From: Micromussa lordhowensis
Lineage: Eukaryota > Cnidaria > Anthozoa > Scleractinia > Lobophylliidae
Assembly (NCBI GenBank): GCA_964020085.1
Contig: OZ026601.1
Location: forward strand, 30,243,318-30,307,317
Reading direction: 5' to 3'
DNA: 64,000 nt
Shown: positions 44,346-57,100 of the stretch, piece after piece
Layout: every line of letters begins with the position of its first letter
Numbering within the stretch: position 1 is the first letter of the stretch
Notes under the pieces: generated by a model
Database searches by the model: none
Told to the model about the DNA's origin: nothing
What the model saw: only the letters and a program-made list of their open reading frames with translations
Translations under genes and position numbers: made by a program

Positions 44346-45051
44346 TTAGCTAGCGTTCCGTCTGGCAACGTGCACAAGGTGGCATCTTGGAAAGAGATTC
44401 TGTAAAGAAATATTGCTGGTTTCCACTGTTATGCCAGAAAGAAAGATGGCAACCAAGATTTAGATCTGTACGGTTTTTTATACCCGTGTTATTCGGAGAA
44501 ATATTTCGCCCAAATTTTTGCATATGGAAAGGTCATGTCGGTGTCCCAATATGGCGGCCGTAAAGTAACAGAAAGCCACCGCCTTGAACTGAGTTTTGCT
44601 AGCGTTGCGATACATTGAGATTAATGCTTCATCTAATGCAAGAAGTGTTCAGTTAGCAACAACGTGAAAGATTCGACATCTTTTTAAATTATGCGACAAC
44701 CATCTCGGGCAGTCATTTTAATGCTTGCAACACAAAATCGTGCTCTTGAAATTACGATTAAAGCGAGAACTCTGTCGAGCTAGAACTTTTAAAACCTAAA
44801 GTTCTCGGTAGGTAGCCGGGTCTCGTTTCTGTTTAAACTAAACCCACAGAACGATGGGTATTTTTTCCGAATATGACAACATTGTATGATAAAAACCGGT
44901 AATATTCACTTTCTATTAAATGGAAGGCGTCAACATATCATGCAATTGTTAGCTTTTTGACTACTAAGCTTTGTAACAATGGCTTTGGCCAGAACTGAAA
45001 CGTCTCGATTTTATGACTTAGAATAACTTCACGGTTTGAAGCAAGACATTA

Positions 45052-45588
45052 GAGACATTAAGATCCACGTTTACCGCAAACGTCAAACTGCGGTTTGAGG
45101 TTGGAAGTTTGCCGTTCGCCGTTCGGACGTTAGTCGATTTAGATTGGAGTAAATTCGAGCGAATAGAAATCACCCTTTCAGTGCAATGGAAATTGTCAAA
45201 ATAATGCCAATTTTGTAAAAAAAAAAACTGTTTTCTAGCACTTGTAGCTTTCCCAAGAAACTTAGCATCATAAGGCACACATTCAACTTAAGCCGCCGCC
45301 ATATTGGATTTCCATATAGAATAAGTGCCTTTCTACAAACAAAAACAAAACGCTAGGTAATTGTTTATTTGCCTAAAAAATTTACTCAATTTATAGAAAA
45401 AGGGTTACTTTATTCGATTTCAGCATTTTTACGTGGCATAAAATAAAATTCAAGGGAATAAAGCTTGATGTAAATGACTTACGTGAAAACCCACCTCTTG
45501 ACGTTCAAAACGCGAATTGAAAACCTGGCTATGGTCACATGATGCCTAGCGGTTAGCCGTTCGCGGGAAACGTGAATCTTAAAGTCTC
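45052..45588. mobile_element. TA-flanked MITE (mariner-like)
   Basis: Inverted ends GAGACATTAAGATCCACG (left) and, on the complement of the right end, GAGACTTTAAGATTCACG, bordered by TA at 45050-45051 and 45589-45590. Confidence 0.8.
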
Positions 45589-45590
45589 TA

Positions 45591-47050
45591 TTACCGTGAA
45601 TATATTCGCTAAACGTCTCGACGAAACCAAAATAAGCAAGGTACACTGTGTACACGTCAAGAGATCAGACTTCAGTCGACTGCAAAAACAAATACGATTT
45701 ATAGAATGAATGATACCCAATAGCGTTCGAACTGGATACAAGACAACTTTCTGTTTCAGTATGTTTATCCTTTCAAAACAGTATCAAGTCCTATAATGTT
45801 CAAAATCCATCGATCAAGGAAGTTTTTTGTTAGTAGATTGGGTAAATGAATCCACCGTCACTTTACTGCCGACTTTCCTATTTGTTTTATAATATGGACG
45901 GCTATTCATCCTCGTTTGTTGTAATTCCTCACCCTTTCTTCCTTTTCCCCAAAGATTATGAAGTTACCCTAAGTTAGCTCTTTTCCAAAAATGTTTTCCA
46001 CGATTAGGTTAATTTCATTCATGCTTCCGCCTTTTCTAAACAGACATGGCCAATGATGTATGTGAGTGATTCTTTATGATAAAGAGTTTGCCATGACAGC
46101 TTTGTTTGATCTCTTAATTGTCTCTTGATGATAAAATGAGAAAATCTTAATGACATGCCGCTACACAACAAGAGTTCTAGTTGTTACGTGTACTTACCAA
46201 GGCAAATATTGTGTTCGCTTCACTTCTGCTGCTCGTTTCGCAATTTAGCGGAAAATGAAAATACTCTTGAGCTTTTATTCCCCACTTTCTAAGAAAATTG
46301 CGATTACCACGTATGACGTCATGTTAAAAATAGGATTGTATTCTGTGCTTTATCTTATTGGTTAAAAAAAATGTTTTATAGCAGTTGGTAAAACGAAGAA
46401 ACGCTTTCTTTGTGATGTGTAGCCAGTTGTTTAGCTTCCAAGTCGATTAGCCTCGTGAGACGTTTGGCCCCGAATAAGAAGTCGAAAACACTGTTTATTT
46501 CTTGTTCATTAAGCGGGAATGGGGGTTAATCGACTTCTGGCTGGTTAGGGGTTAGCATGAAAAGTAGTGTTCGTGCTGAATTAAAACAGACAGTGTATCA
46601 TAAATGTAAAAAAAAGTCATGGAACGCAAGTACTAGCTGTAATGTAGTGATAAAAATACATATCATTCTGAAATGCAGATGACAATGAATTACAAAGAAC
46701 AACTCAGTTCTTTGTCCTCTACTGTAATTCTTTATCCTTTGTTTCAACAGCATACCTAGTTGTGGTCATTTTCAAAAGTGATCTGGATCGAAGATTCTGT
46801 AAATTTAAAAAAAAATACGGCTCGCGAATTATCGCCAAATACGTTTATGCTTTAGAATGTTTCATTTATTTATTCAGCTTTGCCTATTTTTCAGCTATGA
46901 TCGGATCATGAAAAAGAGATTTTTCTTTAAATTTTAAACTGGTATAGTAAGGCAACTCAACTATTAGCTGTACTTATCGCGGCGAAATTTGAGTTCTCTT
47001 CAGAAAGTGAAAGTATTCCAGGGTTTTCCCCGCGACGGGAGAAACCTCTT
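45591..47050. other. No gene recognised
   Basis: AT-rich; no coding or repeat structure that I can name. Confidence 0.45.
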
Positions 47051-47054
47051 GATT

Positions 47055-47450
47055 ATAATTAACAATCATCCCACGAATGCGCGTTGGATATGAGATTTCA
47101 TAAAAGAACTGAGCCACTACGCGCGCTCTCATTGGTCGATAGGTGTGTTTAGATGAGAGTGAGTAAACGCGGTTGTGACGTTTTAGATTCGCGAGTATTT
47201 TGAGAATTATTTTATAAAAGCAATAGAGCACTTTTTCCGTGTGTTTACATAGCCTCATCTAAATACTCGAAGGGTTGGGAGAATTCTCGAAAGTTATGCA
47301 AACCCTCGACTACGTCTCGGGTTTGCATAACTGTCTCGAATTCTCCCAACCCTCCTCGTGTTTAGATGAGGCTATGTAAACACTCAGAAAAAGGGCTCTA
47401 TTGCTTAAATTAGATAGCCAATGAAGCGCGTAGCGCTAAATAATTTAACC
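47055..47450 (+). mobile_element. F1 MITE copy 3 inserted in a copy of the 39889 foldback
   Basis: AATTAACAATCATCCCACGA and TTGGATATGAGAT (47055-47096), then the F1 palindromic element 47103-47405 (same orientation as 28925-29215), then TAGATAGCCAATGAAGCGCG (47408-47430). The outer pieces are the two halves of the 39889-39999 foldback, so F1 inserted into it. Confidence 0.75.
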
Positions 47451-47595
47451 CTCCTTCCCTTGATGCCACCCAATGCCCGAAGAGGGGCCTAGGGTCTAGG
47501 CCAAATTTTATTTATCGCTTCCAGTCCCTTCACTGTCCAATTTGACACATCCAGACCTCAACTTGCGTGACATATCGTGTCAGAGAGTACAGTAG

Positions 47596-50500
47596 ATGAG
47601 TTCATTTTCGTTCGAGCTGTGGAGAACATCAAGGGCTGTGTTAAGGATTGCTGAATTAAGTCGTCATTTCGGTGGATGCTCTACTATGTTACGAAAAGAA
47701 GATGTCGCGGCTATGAGAATCGACTACAAAACGCCTGTGGGCTTTGACGAGTCTGGCCTCGTGGCAAGGGAACCGTTCATGCAGTTTGATGCTTGGTTCA
47801 GAGAAGCCACGAAGACTTACAATGTCGGAGAAGCTAATGCTATGGTTCTTTCAACCTGTGGAAGGTTAGTTCTGAGTTTCGCTGTTATATCAAAGACCTT
47901 CGTCGTTTTACATATTAATGAAGTTGTGCCTGTTACGTAACACTGGCAATGCTTGTTTTGTGGTGTCCGCCAAGTTGCCGGCTGAGCGATATTTAAGACT
48001 TACATTAAGTCTTATTTTTGGAATGTTTTCTATCTTAAAGTGACTGCCGACCAACATCAAGGGTTGTGTTGCTGAAGGGTTATGATGACACAGGATTCAC
48101 ATTTTTTACCAATTATAACAGCAAAAAAGGAGAACAATTGGTGAGTGTTTATGTACTCTGCAATTTGATAATTATGTAATAGTAATTGGACCAAACCATA
48201 CGAAAATTCGGCCGTGTAACCATGATATCGAAACCATATCAGGTCAGTGACGTGATATCGCAGGATATTAGGACAGTAGACACAGCTTCTGATTGGCTAA
48301 TTGCAAATATGGGTACGGTAATAGAGGATGCTACATGTACATGTATGTGTCTGCATACAGATATGAAATATTTTTCTCTTAATTCGAATGTTGAAAAATA
48401 TTTCACTCATTTGCTTCGCTTACTTGTGAAATATTTTTCAACAGATTTGTTTCTTCAAGTTCTCGTGTAATTTTCTTTTTAATATAATTATAAAATCCCC
48501 ACAATACATAAACACACTATTTCTGAAGATAAACATAGATTGCTGAAGACTTTGGAGGAAAGATCTGAAGGTTTTTCAGTCATATACCAACAGATTTAAG
48601 TACCATTACAGGCTCCAAAATGATGTCAAAAATGATATCACATGTGTAGATAAAAATGATATCACACATGTAGATAAAAATGATATCGTCACAGGATTGG
48701 CATTTTTATCGATTTGCTACCACTCAGGCTCAAAATTGGATGAGCATGTGGCACGAGACTGAGTTGAAATTAGGAGCACAATTAAAGTAAAGATTTGGTA
48801 AAACATTTGACAATAAAATTCTGCGAATATTAAATATTTTAAAACATAGCACAATGTTTCAACGTTTCCAGAATGTCATTATCAAGTGAAAGTAAAATGA
48901 TGAAATAGAGCAAATATAGTGAAGAGATAAATAAACTAAAAGGTATTGAAAGTTAAACAAAGAGTTTGGCCCTAATGGAGTCACTCTGGGTGTTTAAATT
49001 GGGTCTTATTGTTCTTATGTACAACATTTCATAAACGTGACACTTGATAATGACGGTCTGGAAATGTTGAAACATCGTGCTATGTGTTATAATATATTAT
49101 CGCAGAATTTTATTGTCAAACAATTAAAAATAAAGCAAAAATTACTAATGGATAAAGTCAAGAAATTGAAGAACCAGGGTTAAAAGTGTTCATGAGGCCT
49201 CACTCCTACAGACCAAACATTGCCTAGTTTAACCTACCAGGAGTATGAAGCTCCTACTGGCCCATTCAAGCCTCCTTACCACATCAATGCACACCACCAG
49301 AGGAGATCTTTGCAGGTTTATAAGACCATAACCAGTGACTTAAGCTTGAAATCTCTGTGAAATTTAATTTGTTGTGAACTCCAGCTACATGTACATCATA
49401 CATTAACTATAATTTTACCATTGTTGAACATTCTTTCAGAAAGAAAACCCATATGCCAGCTTGTTGTTTTACTGGCATCCTTTACACAGACAGGTACATG
49501 TAAATAATGCACAAATAAGATCTCTTAATTTTACCATGTAATTTTTTACCTGTTGTCCAATTTAAATGAATTTCTTGTAAATTGTGACCGTTTCTCACAT
49601 GTATTGTTTCTATTAGATAAAAATTGAGGGAAGAGTGGAAAAGCTGCCTGATAAAGAAAGTCAGGAATACTTTCAGTCTCGACCCCGAGGAAGTCAAATA
49701 GGAGCCATTGTTAGTGCCCAGAGCTCAGTCATTGCAAGCAGAGAGGTACTGTATGTTCATCATTATTCACAGAATTATTTCCATAATCTACTCTGTTGTC
49801 TTTTGTTAGTAATAATATAGAGATCATGATCCTCATAACATCATAGCTAGCATCATAGGCCTGCAATACATATAAAGCTATGTAGCAGCTAAACAACTGT
49901 CTGTGCATATTTAAGGACGTTCGCGCCAATTGTTTCTGCGCATCCTTACTGCGCACGCAAATTCACATGCCACGTCATGCGTGAGCGCGCACGCTAAGTA
50001 ATAAAATAAAGAAATGATAGGGCAAATGGCCATTGCTATAGCTTTTCCTGGGTTTAACGATCTTGGACGTATGGTGACCCCTATTTTTCTTTCCAGAAAC
50101 AGATTTTATTTACAATTATCTCTACACTGTCCAAAAATGAACAAAAAATCAATGTGGGAAGATAAAAAATTTCTGTCCACGAGACATCGAATCCTGCCAT
50201 CTTGCAGCTGCAAGGCGCGTGAAATTGTGGTCGCTAACTGCAAACTTGTTCCTCAAGGAACCTCACCAATTGACTAAATTCACTTAATAGTTCCATTTAA
50301 ACCATATTTGGCAGGGAACATTTCACTTCAAAGATGCAATTGCAATATTTTTGGACTTACAGCCACTGTGGCCTAATTCGGTAACGAGGCCCGATTTTTC
50401 AGATTTAGGGTGTTCTTCCCGGCATGTTATCTCCAAAACGAAGTCGGTGACCCCCCATTTTTTTTTACATTTCTGACATCGCTAATTCATCATCTTTCAA

Positions 50501-52322
50501 TGATGAAATTCTCAGAAAAAAATCAATGTTAGAAAATTTTCGCGCGAACGTCCTTAAGTCTTTATACGAGCCATTAAGGGCCATTTAAGCGTTCCATCAG
50601 GGCGGTGCCTATCTCCGGTTTCTGTAGCATGAAGCGATTACATGTAGTAGTATACTCAGTCCAGGATGGGATGTTCATCCACCGCAGGGTTACATCCCAG
50701 TATTAAATTCTCCAGTACCCATTTTAAAATAGTATACACCTAAATACACCTGGGAGGAGAGATGCACTGAGCACATGATTCACCTTCTGCACAATCACTT
50801 TGATATACACTATTCCAGTACCTGGTCAATTGTACGATCCTGCCCCTGTCATCCCTAGTTTTTAGTGTCTTTTAAATTTAACCGTGTTTTTAATTATTAT
50901 GGGCGGTGCCTCGCATGGGTCCTCAGGTCCTGTTCGCACCTGCCCTTTTGACCTTATCACTTCATATCACTTTGCATATATATTTCATTTTTCCTCGGGT
51001 ATTTATCTTGTTGTATGTAACATGTGTAATGGTCAATACAAAAAAAAAAGTAATGTGTCTTGCCCAAGAATGTAAGACCATGTTCCTGGTCAGGGCTTGA
51101 ACCTGGAATGCTCAATCCAGAGCTGAGCACACTAACCATGATGCCACTGTGCCTCCATTCTGCCATATTGCAGACCTATAAACTAAAAGACTGAAGTACA
51201 CATTGCCATGGATGTGTGGACCTATCCTGATCATTTTTAGGGCCGCAACCTCATGATAAGCTTACCAGAAAAAATAATGTCAACATTCTAATACACATGT
51301 ATGGATTGAATTGTAGAATGAGGAAGGGATTTGTTTGATGCATTTTATTCTTAAAATTCAGCACATAAACAGGATCTTCACTCCCCTTTGCAATACTGGT
51401 TGAGTCACTGTGAGTTGCATGTAAACTACATGTACTTGGTATGGATTGCGAGTTAGTTACGGGAAATTATATCCACTGTATTATTTGAAGGTTTTGGAAA
51501 CAAAAGAGAATGAACTGAAAGAAGAATATGCAGATGAACAGAAACCAATTCTTAAGCCAGAGCACTGGTGAGTAGTATAGGGACTTTATATTTCGGTAAA
51601 TTTATTGGCAGTCACAAATACTGTGATTGGTTTCATTAATAATGTGCTAAGCTGATTTCAGGGTTGGGTACACCTAAGTGTTCTTCAAATACATGTACCA
51701 ATAGTCTCTAAGTTGCCTTAAATTTCTGTTAATGTTGACGTTCTCAGAATATTTTGTTTATACACATCAAGAAGATATTGGTGTTGGTACATGTACATGT
51801 AGTTGAAGCTGTCTTAAAATTATCATTGGTTGGGAATTTGATTAATTAGTGTTTTAACTCAATCCTTCTAATTGTAGAACTGGGTGTTTGGTGGAGTTGA
51901 TTTTTTTGAAGGATTTTTAGAATTTTTAGAATAAAAAGGTTTTTTTCATGACTTTCTGCCATTACAGTATAAGTATTTTTTGACAATAATTACACTTTAC
52001 AACCATATCTACATTGTAAATGGAAAAATTGTTGAGAGGCATTTTTGTACTACCCAACTCAAAATATCCCTCATGTCATGAGGAAATGCCTTCCACACAC
52101 CTATTCAATTATGATAAGAACTAGAATTTTAATTGGTCAAATTATGTTTCTTTCAGGGGTGGTTTCAAAGTGATTCCAGATAAAGTGGAATTCTGGCAAG
52201 GTCAATCCAGCAGACTTCATGATAGGATTTTGTTTCGTAAACCTGAAGCAGATGAGGTTATTGATGAGAATTTAACAAAGAAAGGAGTGGATGGTTGGGT
52301 CTATGAAAGACTTGCACCATAA
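47596..52322 (+). CDS. PNPO: Pyridoxamine/pyridoxine 5'-phosphate oxidase
   Basis: Six coding exons, all GT-AG: 47596-47864, 48041-48140, 49440-49493, 49617-49745, 51491-51567 and 52157-52322, giving 264 residues (human enzyme 261). The FMN enzyme oxidises pyridoxine or pyridoxamine 5'-phosphate to pyridoxal 5'-phosphate in the B6 salvage pathway. Diagnostic segments: [11 protein letters not shown] and [20 protein letters not shown] in exons 1-2; [16 protein letters not shown] in exon 3; EGRVEKL and [17 protein letters not shown] in exon 4; [20 protein letters not shown] with LHDRILF and the C-terminal WVYERLAP in exons 5-6. These cover the FMN and PLP contact regions of the family, with no break. 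The first ~30 residues are basic and serine-rich; Met31 (MLRKEDV) is an alternative start. Introns carry several MITEs and a SINE. Confidence 0.96.
48600..48690. repeat. Short tandem repeat in PNPO intron 2
   Basis: Three copies of a ~26-bp unit around AAAAATGATATCACAYRTGTAGAT. Confidence 0.75.
48806..49120. mobile_element. Inverted-repeat element in PNPO intron 2
   Basis: Arms of ~80 bp: TTTGACAATAAAATTCTGCG and ATAGCACAATGTTTCAACGT at the left face their complements at 49036-49120. The interior has no ORF. The GATAATGACGGTCTGGAAAT block followed by GAAACAT recalls retroelement tails. Confidence 0.75.
49915..50553. mobile_element. TTAA-flanked MITE (Kolobok/piggyBac-like) in PNPO intron 4
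   Basis: Inverted ends GGACGTTCGCGC, flanked by TTAA at 49911-49914 and 50554-50557. 639 bp with no transposase. Confidence 0.88.
50585..51165 (-). mobile_element. tRNA-derived SINE in PNPO intron 4
   Basis: Minus-strand head near 51150: TGGCATCATGGTTAG (A-box-like) and GGTTCAAGCCC (B box), followed by GGTCTTACATTCTTGGGCAA. The distal part (50590-50790) reads ...CTCTCCTCCCAGGTGTAT, ATGGGTACTGGAGAATTTAA and GGATGAACATCCCATCC, blocks found in several metazoan SINE families. The middle may include additional sequence. Confidence 0.65.
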
Positions 52323-54197
52323 GGATGGAAAAACATCATTTGATACATTGATGCTTAGGGTGTGCAGCCCAGTGTCACTCTGCCAGGCTGTAGGCCATTT
52401 AATCTGTTCTATTGTCTCTTACTAGTCATTTCATTTAGTCCATAAATGCATATTATTTATTTATTATTTTATTGACAGCTCAAACCCTGTAATTGACAAA
52501 GATGAGTAAGCATCATCAAAACTAAAATTTCCAGTTTTTTTGAGGAACTCAGCTCCGAAACAGAGTAGAAAACTGTCAATAATTATCATACCACTATCAT
52601 GGTTTAACACTGTTACAATCTACATGTAAGAAAGGCAAAAGATTTTAAACTTTTATTTGCCATGAATATTTAGAGAACATCTCAAGATATTTTGGCAACA
52701 AAAACAGCCTTAAATTTCAGTAGGCTAAACAGTAGAATGACCAATCATGGTTCACATACCAGAGTAACTGGTTATACCACCTGGTGGATAAGTTAGCACA
52801 CAGGTACTCTGTACACCAGGCTCTTATAAGCAATTATTGGATCAAGTTTTTTGTGATATACAGAATAATCAAGGTCAAGGTAGGGGTTATCAGCCGAAAC
52901 TGAAGGCTGAGGCTGATAACCCTTAGCAAGACAATTAACTGAATCTAATAAATTATTGGTTACACATTGAATGAAAAAAATGGAAGTCATGTTTTTGCTT
53001 CTTCACTGGTGGCAAGCAATACAAAGCGAGTGAACTAGACATGATTACCCTTAAAAGTCATGCACCGCAGTCATACATGACATGATTCTGGCCTGTGACC
53101 TTGAGTGTCCTTGATGTGATTATTGCATAATTTGCTGCTAGATGATGTGACTGGCACTGATTTCGAAAAATCATTGTGCTCTTTTTGGTCAATCAGAAAA
53201 GAGATAGTGAGTTCAATGTATAATACATGTAATTAGGGAACTTTCAAGTTTTGTAGTTTTAATCAAGGATAAACATGTTCCACATAATGCAATGTGGAAA
53301 ACTCAGAAAATCCTTGGAGCTGTGTGAAAATAGGAAAAAAATCCTGAACAGTAACAAAACGCGCACAATGCTGGGACCAAGAATGGAAGTGTAACCTTTC
53401 CCACTGAATAATTGTAAACACAATTCAAGTTAACACACTCTTGATGAATGAAACTTTGACCATGGCCAAAAATAGATTATCATTGATGAGTATTATTAAA
53501 CATGTAACATAATAAAAACAAAACATAGTTTATTTCAAATATTGCTTGATCAGTGATAATTTACAAATACATGTATGTAAGACACTAAGAAAGAACATTC
53601 TGTCAATTAATTAAAACAAGTTCTGCTTCTTGAGTCACCTAACAGGTAGAACATAACTCTCCACACCAGTCGACTTGACAAAATAAATGTACATTGCATT
53701 GATAAAAATTAATTTTACAAGTTGAAAAGGGTTCACAGAAACAAAGTTATCACTATGACTGGCATCGCAGGAAAATAATTTATTGCAACTTCATTCTCCA
53801 TCTTAAGGAAGTCATTTCTAATGGGGTTTTTAAACAATAAAACAAACTATCGGTATTCATAATATTAAAACTACAAAAACTAATAAGTAACATGACTGTC
53901 CTTGAAAGCATTTGGAACATAAGGGTGCATGTTGTACAATGAATAAAATAATGGAATCTGTGAAAATAAGTTGTGACAATCTTTTTCTTTGGTTACAATA
54001 ATTATTATATCCGACACTTTCCATTTGCTCCTTCTGAAATTTTAAAGTAAAAGGCTCGTGATTCTGTTCACGATCTTACTGTTCACATGCAAGTGTACCT
54101 TGGCTTATCATTTGGAAAGTTATGTATGCAAATGTATGTAGATTTCTTTTCTGGTCTCATTTACATTTGTACAGAGTGATATAAGTACATTTAATTA
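52323..54197. other. Convergent 3' flanks of PNPO and CLP1
   Basis: No ORF of note. A small hairpin AGGGGTTATCAGCC / GGCTGATAACCCT lies at 52881-52923, and ATAATAAA/AATAAA motifs could serve either 3' end. The right part is probably CLP1 3' UTR. Confidence 0.5.
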
Positions 54198-57100
54198 TCA
54201 TTTAAAGTCCATAAACTTGACGTCACTGAGCAGAAAGAACTTTCTTGGCAATGGCCTTGGAGCTGGAGATAACACTATCATCATCTGCCGATCTAAATCA
54301 ACCTCATTCCTGAAAGGAAAGACAACCAATTTCAACAAATAATGTAACAGACTGAAACAAACTTTCTAGAGCCTGTTGAAGATTCACTTTCTGTAAATTA
54401 TGGACTAACAGGGCCTCATAGCAGATTACATGCGCTTGTTTGTGTGTATGGGTGTTCAGTCAGTCTGTCCATCTTGGGCGTTGATATGTGCAAACAAATG
54501 AAAAGAGTCAGAGCAACTTACACTACAACAAAGCCTATTGCATTGGTTGTGACCAAGTCTTCTTCCAAAGATTCCGCTGCACTCAGTGCTAAAACACAAT
54601 GCTTTAAGTCACGCCCTGTGAGGAAAACAATATTAACAACCAGCATTGTCAGTGGACTGTCACTAAAACTATGTACCTGTAGCTCTTGTGCTGCAGTGCC
54701 TGGTGCACTTTCTTTCTTTTACATTCAATATTAAAAGAAAAACTATTTTGAGTCAAAACACTATCCATGTGTGAATATACATGTACATGTTAGCAGAAGA
54801 ATAGATCTTGACAAGAAGCTACAGTGTAGTGTTGGTTTCCCCTCAAGCAACTCATCTGCTTCTTTCAAGCTCTCCAAACTTCCTAAATGCATCATAACTC
54901 AAGGATACGCACCAAAGCATGAATCAATTGCTATTATCCCTTTTCACTGTTAAGTTTTCTCATTTGCATTACAATGCAACCCAACATTGATGCATGGCAA
55001 TTTCTAGCTGAAACTACATGTACAGAATTGTCCAATATTGCCCTACACGCTGGATATTATAGTACATGTATTTTAATACCAATGAGAAAAGTTAGCCATG
55101 AAAGGGGTTATTGTACCTCAAGTGATAATCACTATATGAAGGGCTCATCCTCGGTGTAAAAACCTGTAACACTCACCAGTGACGTAAAACAAAGAAAACA
55201 AAGAAGACAACATAATAGACCCTAACAATAGCTACAAAACAAAGAAAAACTTCACAAGTTTTTACACCGAGGTAAACCCATATGAAGGGTGTGAGCTAGA
55301 ATGCATGTTACTGCCCTTAATGCCCCACTTGCTTCCTTCAGTGTATTATTACTACTACAGTGTCTGCTGTGCAGCTATGCCAATAACAAGAATATCTTAC
55401 CTGGCTGCACTGGAACCAGTTTGGTTTCATTCTGTTCTGGAGCCATTCCCAGTGGAAGACAGGAGTCCGGAACAGCTGGAGCTGAATGTTTTTAAGAAAA
55501 TCATGCTAAGGTTAGATCACTTGATTGAGCACTACCTTGTGCAGCTTGAACTGGTGGTGTGTTTTCTGCAGTTCTAGCTTGCTGGTTTTCACAGAACTTT
55601 TGTAACATAGTTTGTTTACAAATCAAATTTAAAATACAGTAATCAAAACTAAAACTTCAAGTAATTTTATGGCAATGATCCATCTTACTTCTGTTAAAGT
55701 GAGTAGGAAACTCTTAATTATTTCATTATTCCAAACAGGTGGAGTGTTTGCCAACAGGTTAAACACAAATTGAGGATTTTCACACTGAGCATGCATTTAA
55801 TTTCAACTCATCAGTTGTACAACAACAAGAATAGACAAGTCTATTTCATTTGCAATTCAACGTCATTTAAGGTGGCTCAAAACAGTTTCCACTACTTTCC
55901 AAGACTTAGAACTTGATGGGTCATTATAACCACTCTATATTGGTTGATACCAAAATCATGGTATCAAAAAACTGCCCAATCATTGGTGAACAAGTTACTG
56001 TCAATTTTGTGCCCAATAGGCTACCATAGCAACAACATGACCTGTTAAAAACACCTTAATTTTAGCTTTAAGCGCTTATACTGTAACTCAAAAATGAGCT
56101 CGGTGACCCCAAGTTTTATTATTGAATTGTAATTAACATGATAAGATGCCACTTTTTGCAAAGTTTAAAAAATTCTACGGAGGGGATTCAGAGCCACCTT
56201 AAATTTTTGAAAATTGATATAGAGTGGTTATAATGACCCATCAAAGTCTTGGAAAGTACTGGAAACTGTTTCAAGCCACCTTAAGGCTAAGTTACAATAA
56301 AACTAAGGGTGATGTAGCAGCTGTCGTAAGGTCTCACATGAGTGGCTCGATACCCTTAGAGTGAACAATACAACAAACAACAGAAACAATGCCCCTAGCC
56401 CTAAAACAATAACAGCTGCTACAATGACCAAACAATAGCAGCTTACGAGAGCTGCTACACTTCTGAAAACTAATCTTGACAACTTAAGACATTGAACTTA
56501 CCCCCTATTTTGAAAATCTTTACGTCTGCAAATCGGACCTCAAAAATGTGAGGATAAAAATTTAACTTCTTTCCATAAAAATAGTTCCTCACTCTCTCGT
56601 CTCTTGCATTGCGTCGGGTTTCTTGACTACGTACAACCACCTGTAATTAAAAACAATTAATTTGCATGAATTTCTTAGTTTTGTGTTTCTTGATTTCAAA
56701 TCCATTCTTCAAAAAATAATAGTACATGTACATGTAGCTCCACTAAGTGTCTTGACTCTGAACTTACAATGTACCACACACAAACTATGTTCATGTATGA
56801 AGGTGTTGGTGACATTAAACTTACAGTGTACATGTACATGTACAGTCGAAGCTCTCCTTGTGACCACTTGTAAGCGACCACCTTTGTGAAACCCAGATTG
56901 AACCGTAACTTAAACTTTGGAATGAAAAGCTCTCATAGGCGACTGCTCCTGGTCTTTTCCTTTGTTTTAAAGCTATTGTAAATGACCACTCAGAGCCTTT
57001 TACATATAAATCAACACTTAAAATGAAACTGCACACTGTGCTAATGGTTATTTTGGTCTAAAAACTTGAATGTAAAGTTTAGCCGTGTCTACATATACAT

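Noticed and set aside
51075..51165. Possible functional tRNA gene
   Set aside because: A and B boxes are present, but the sequence continues into a SINE body and does not fold as a full cloverleaf by eye.
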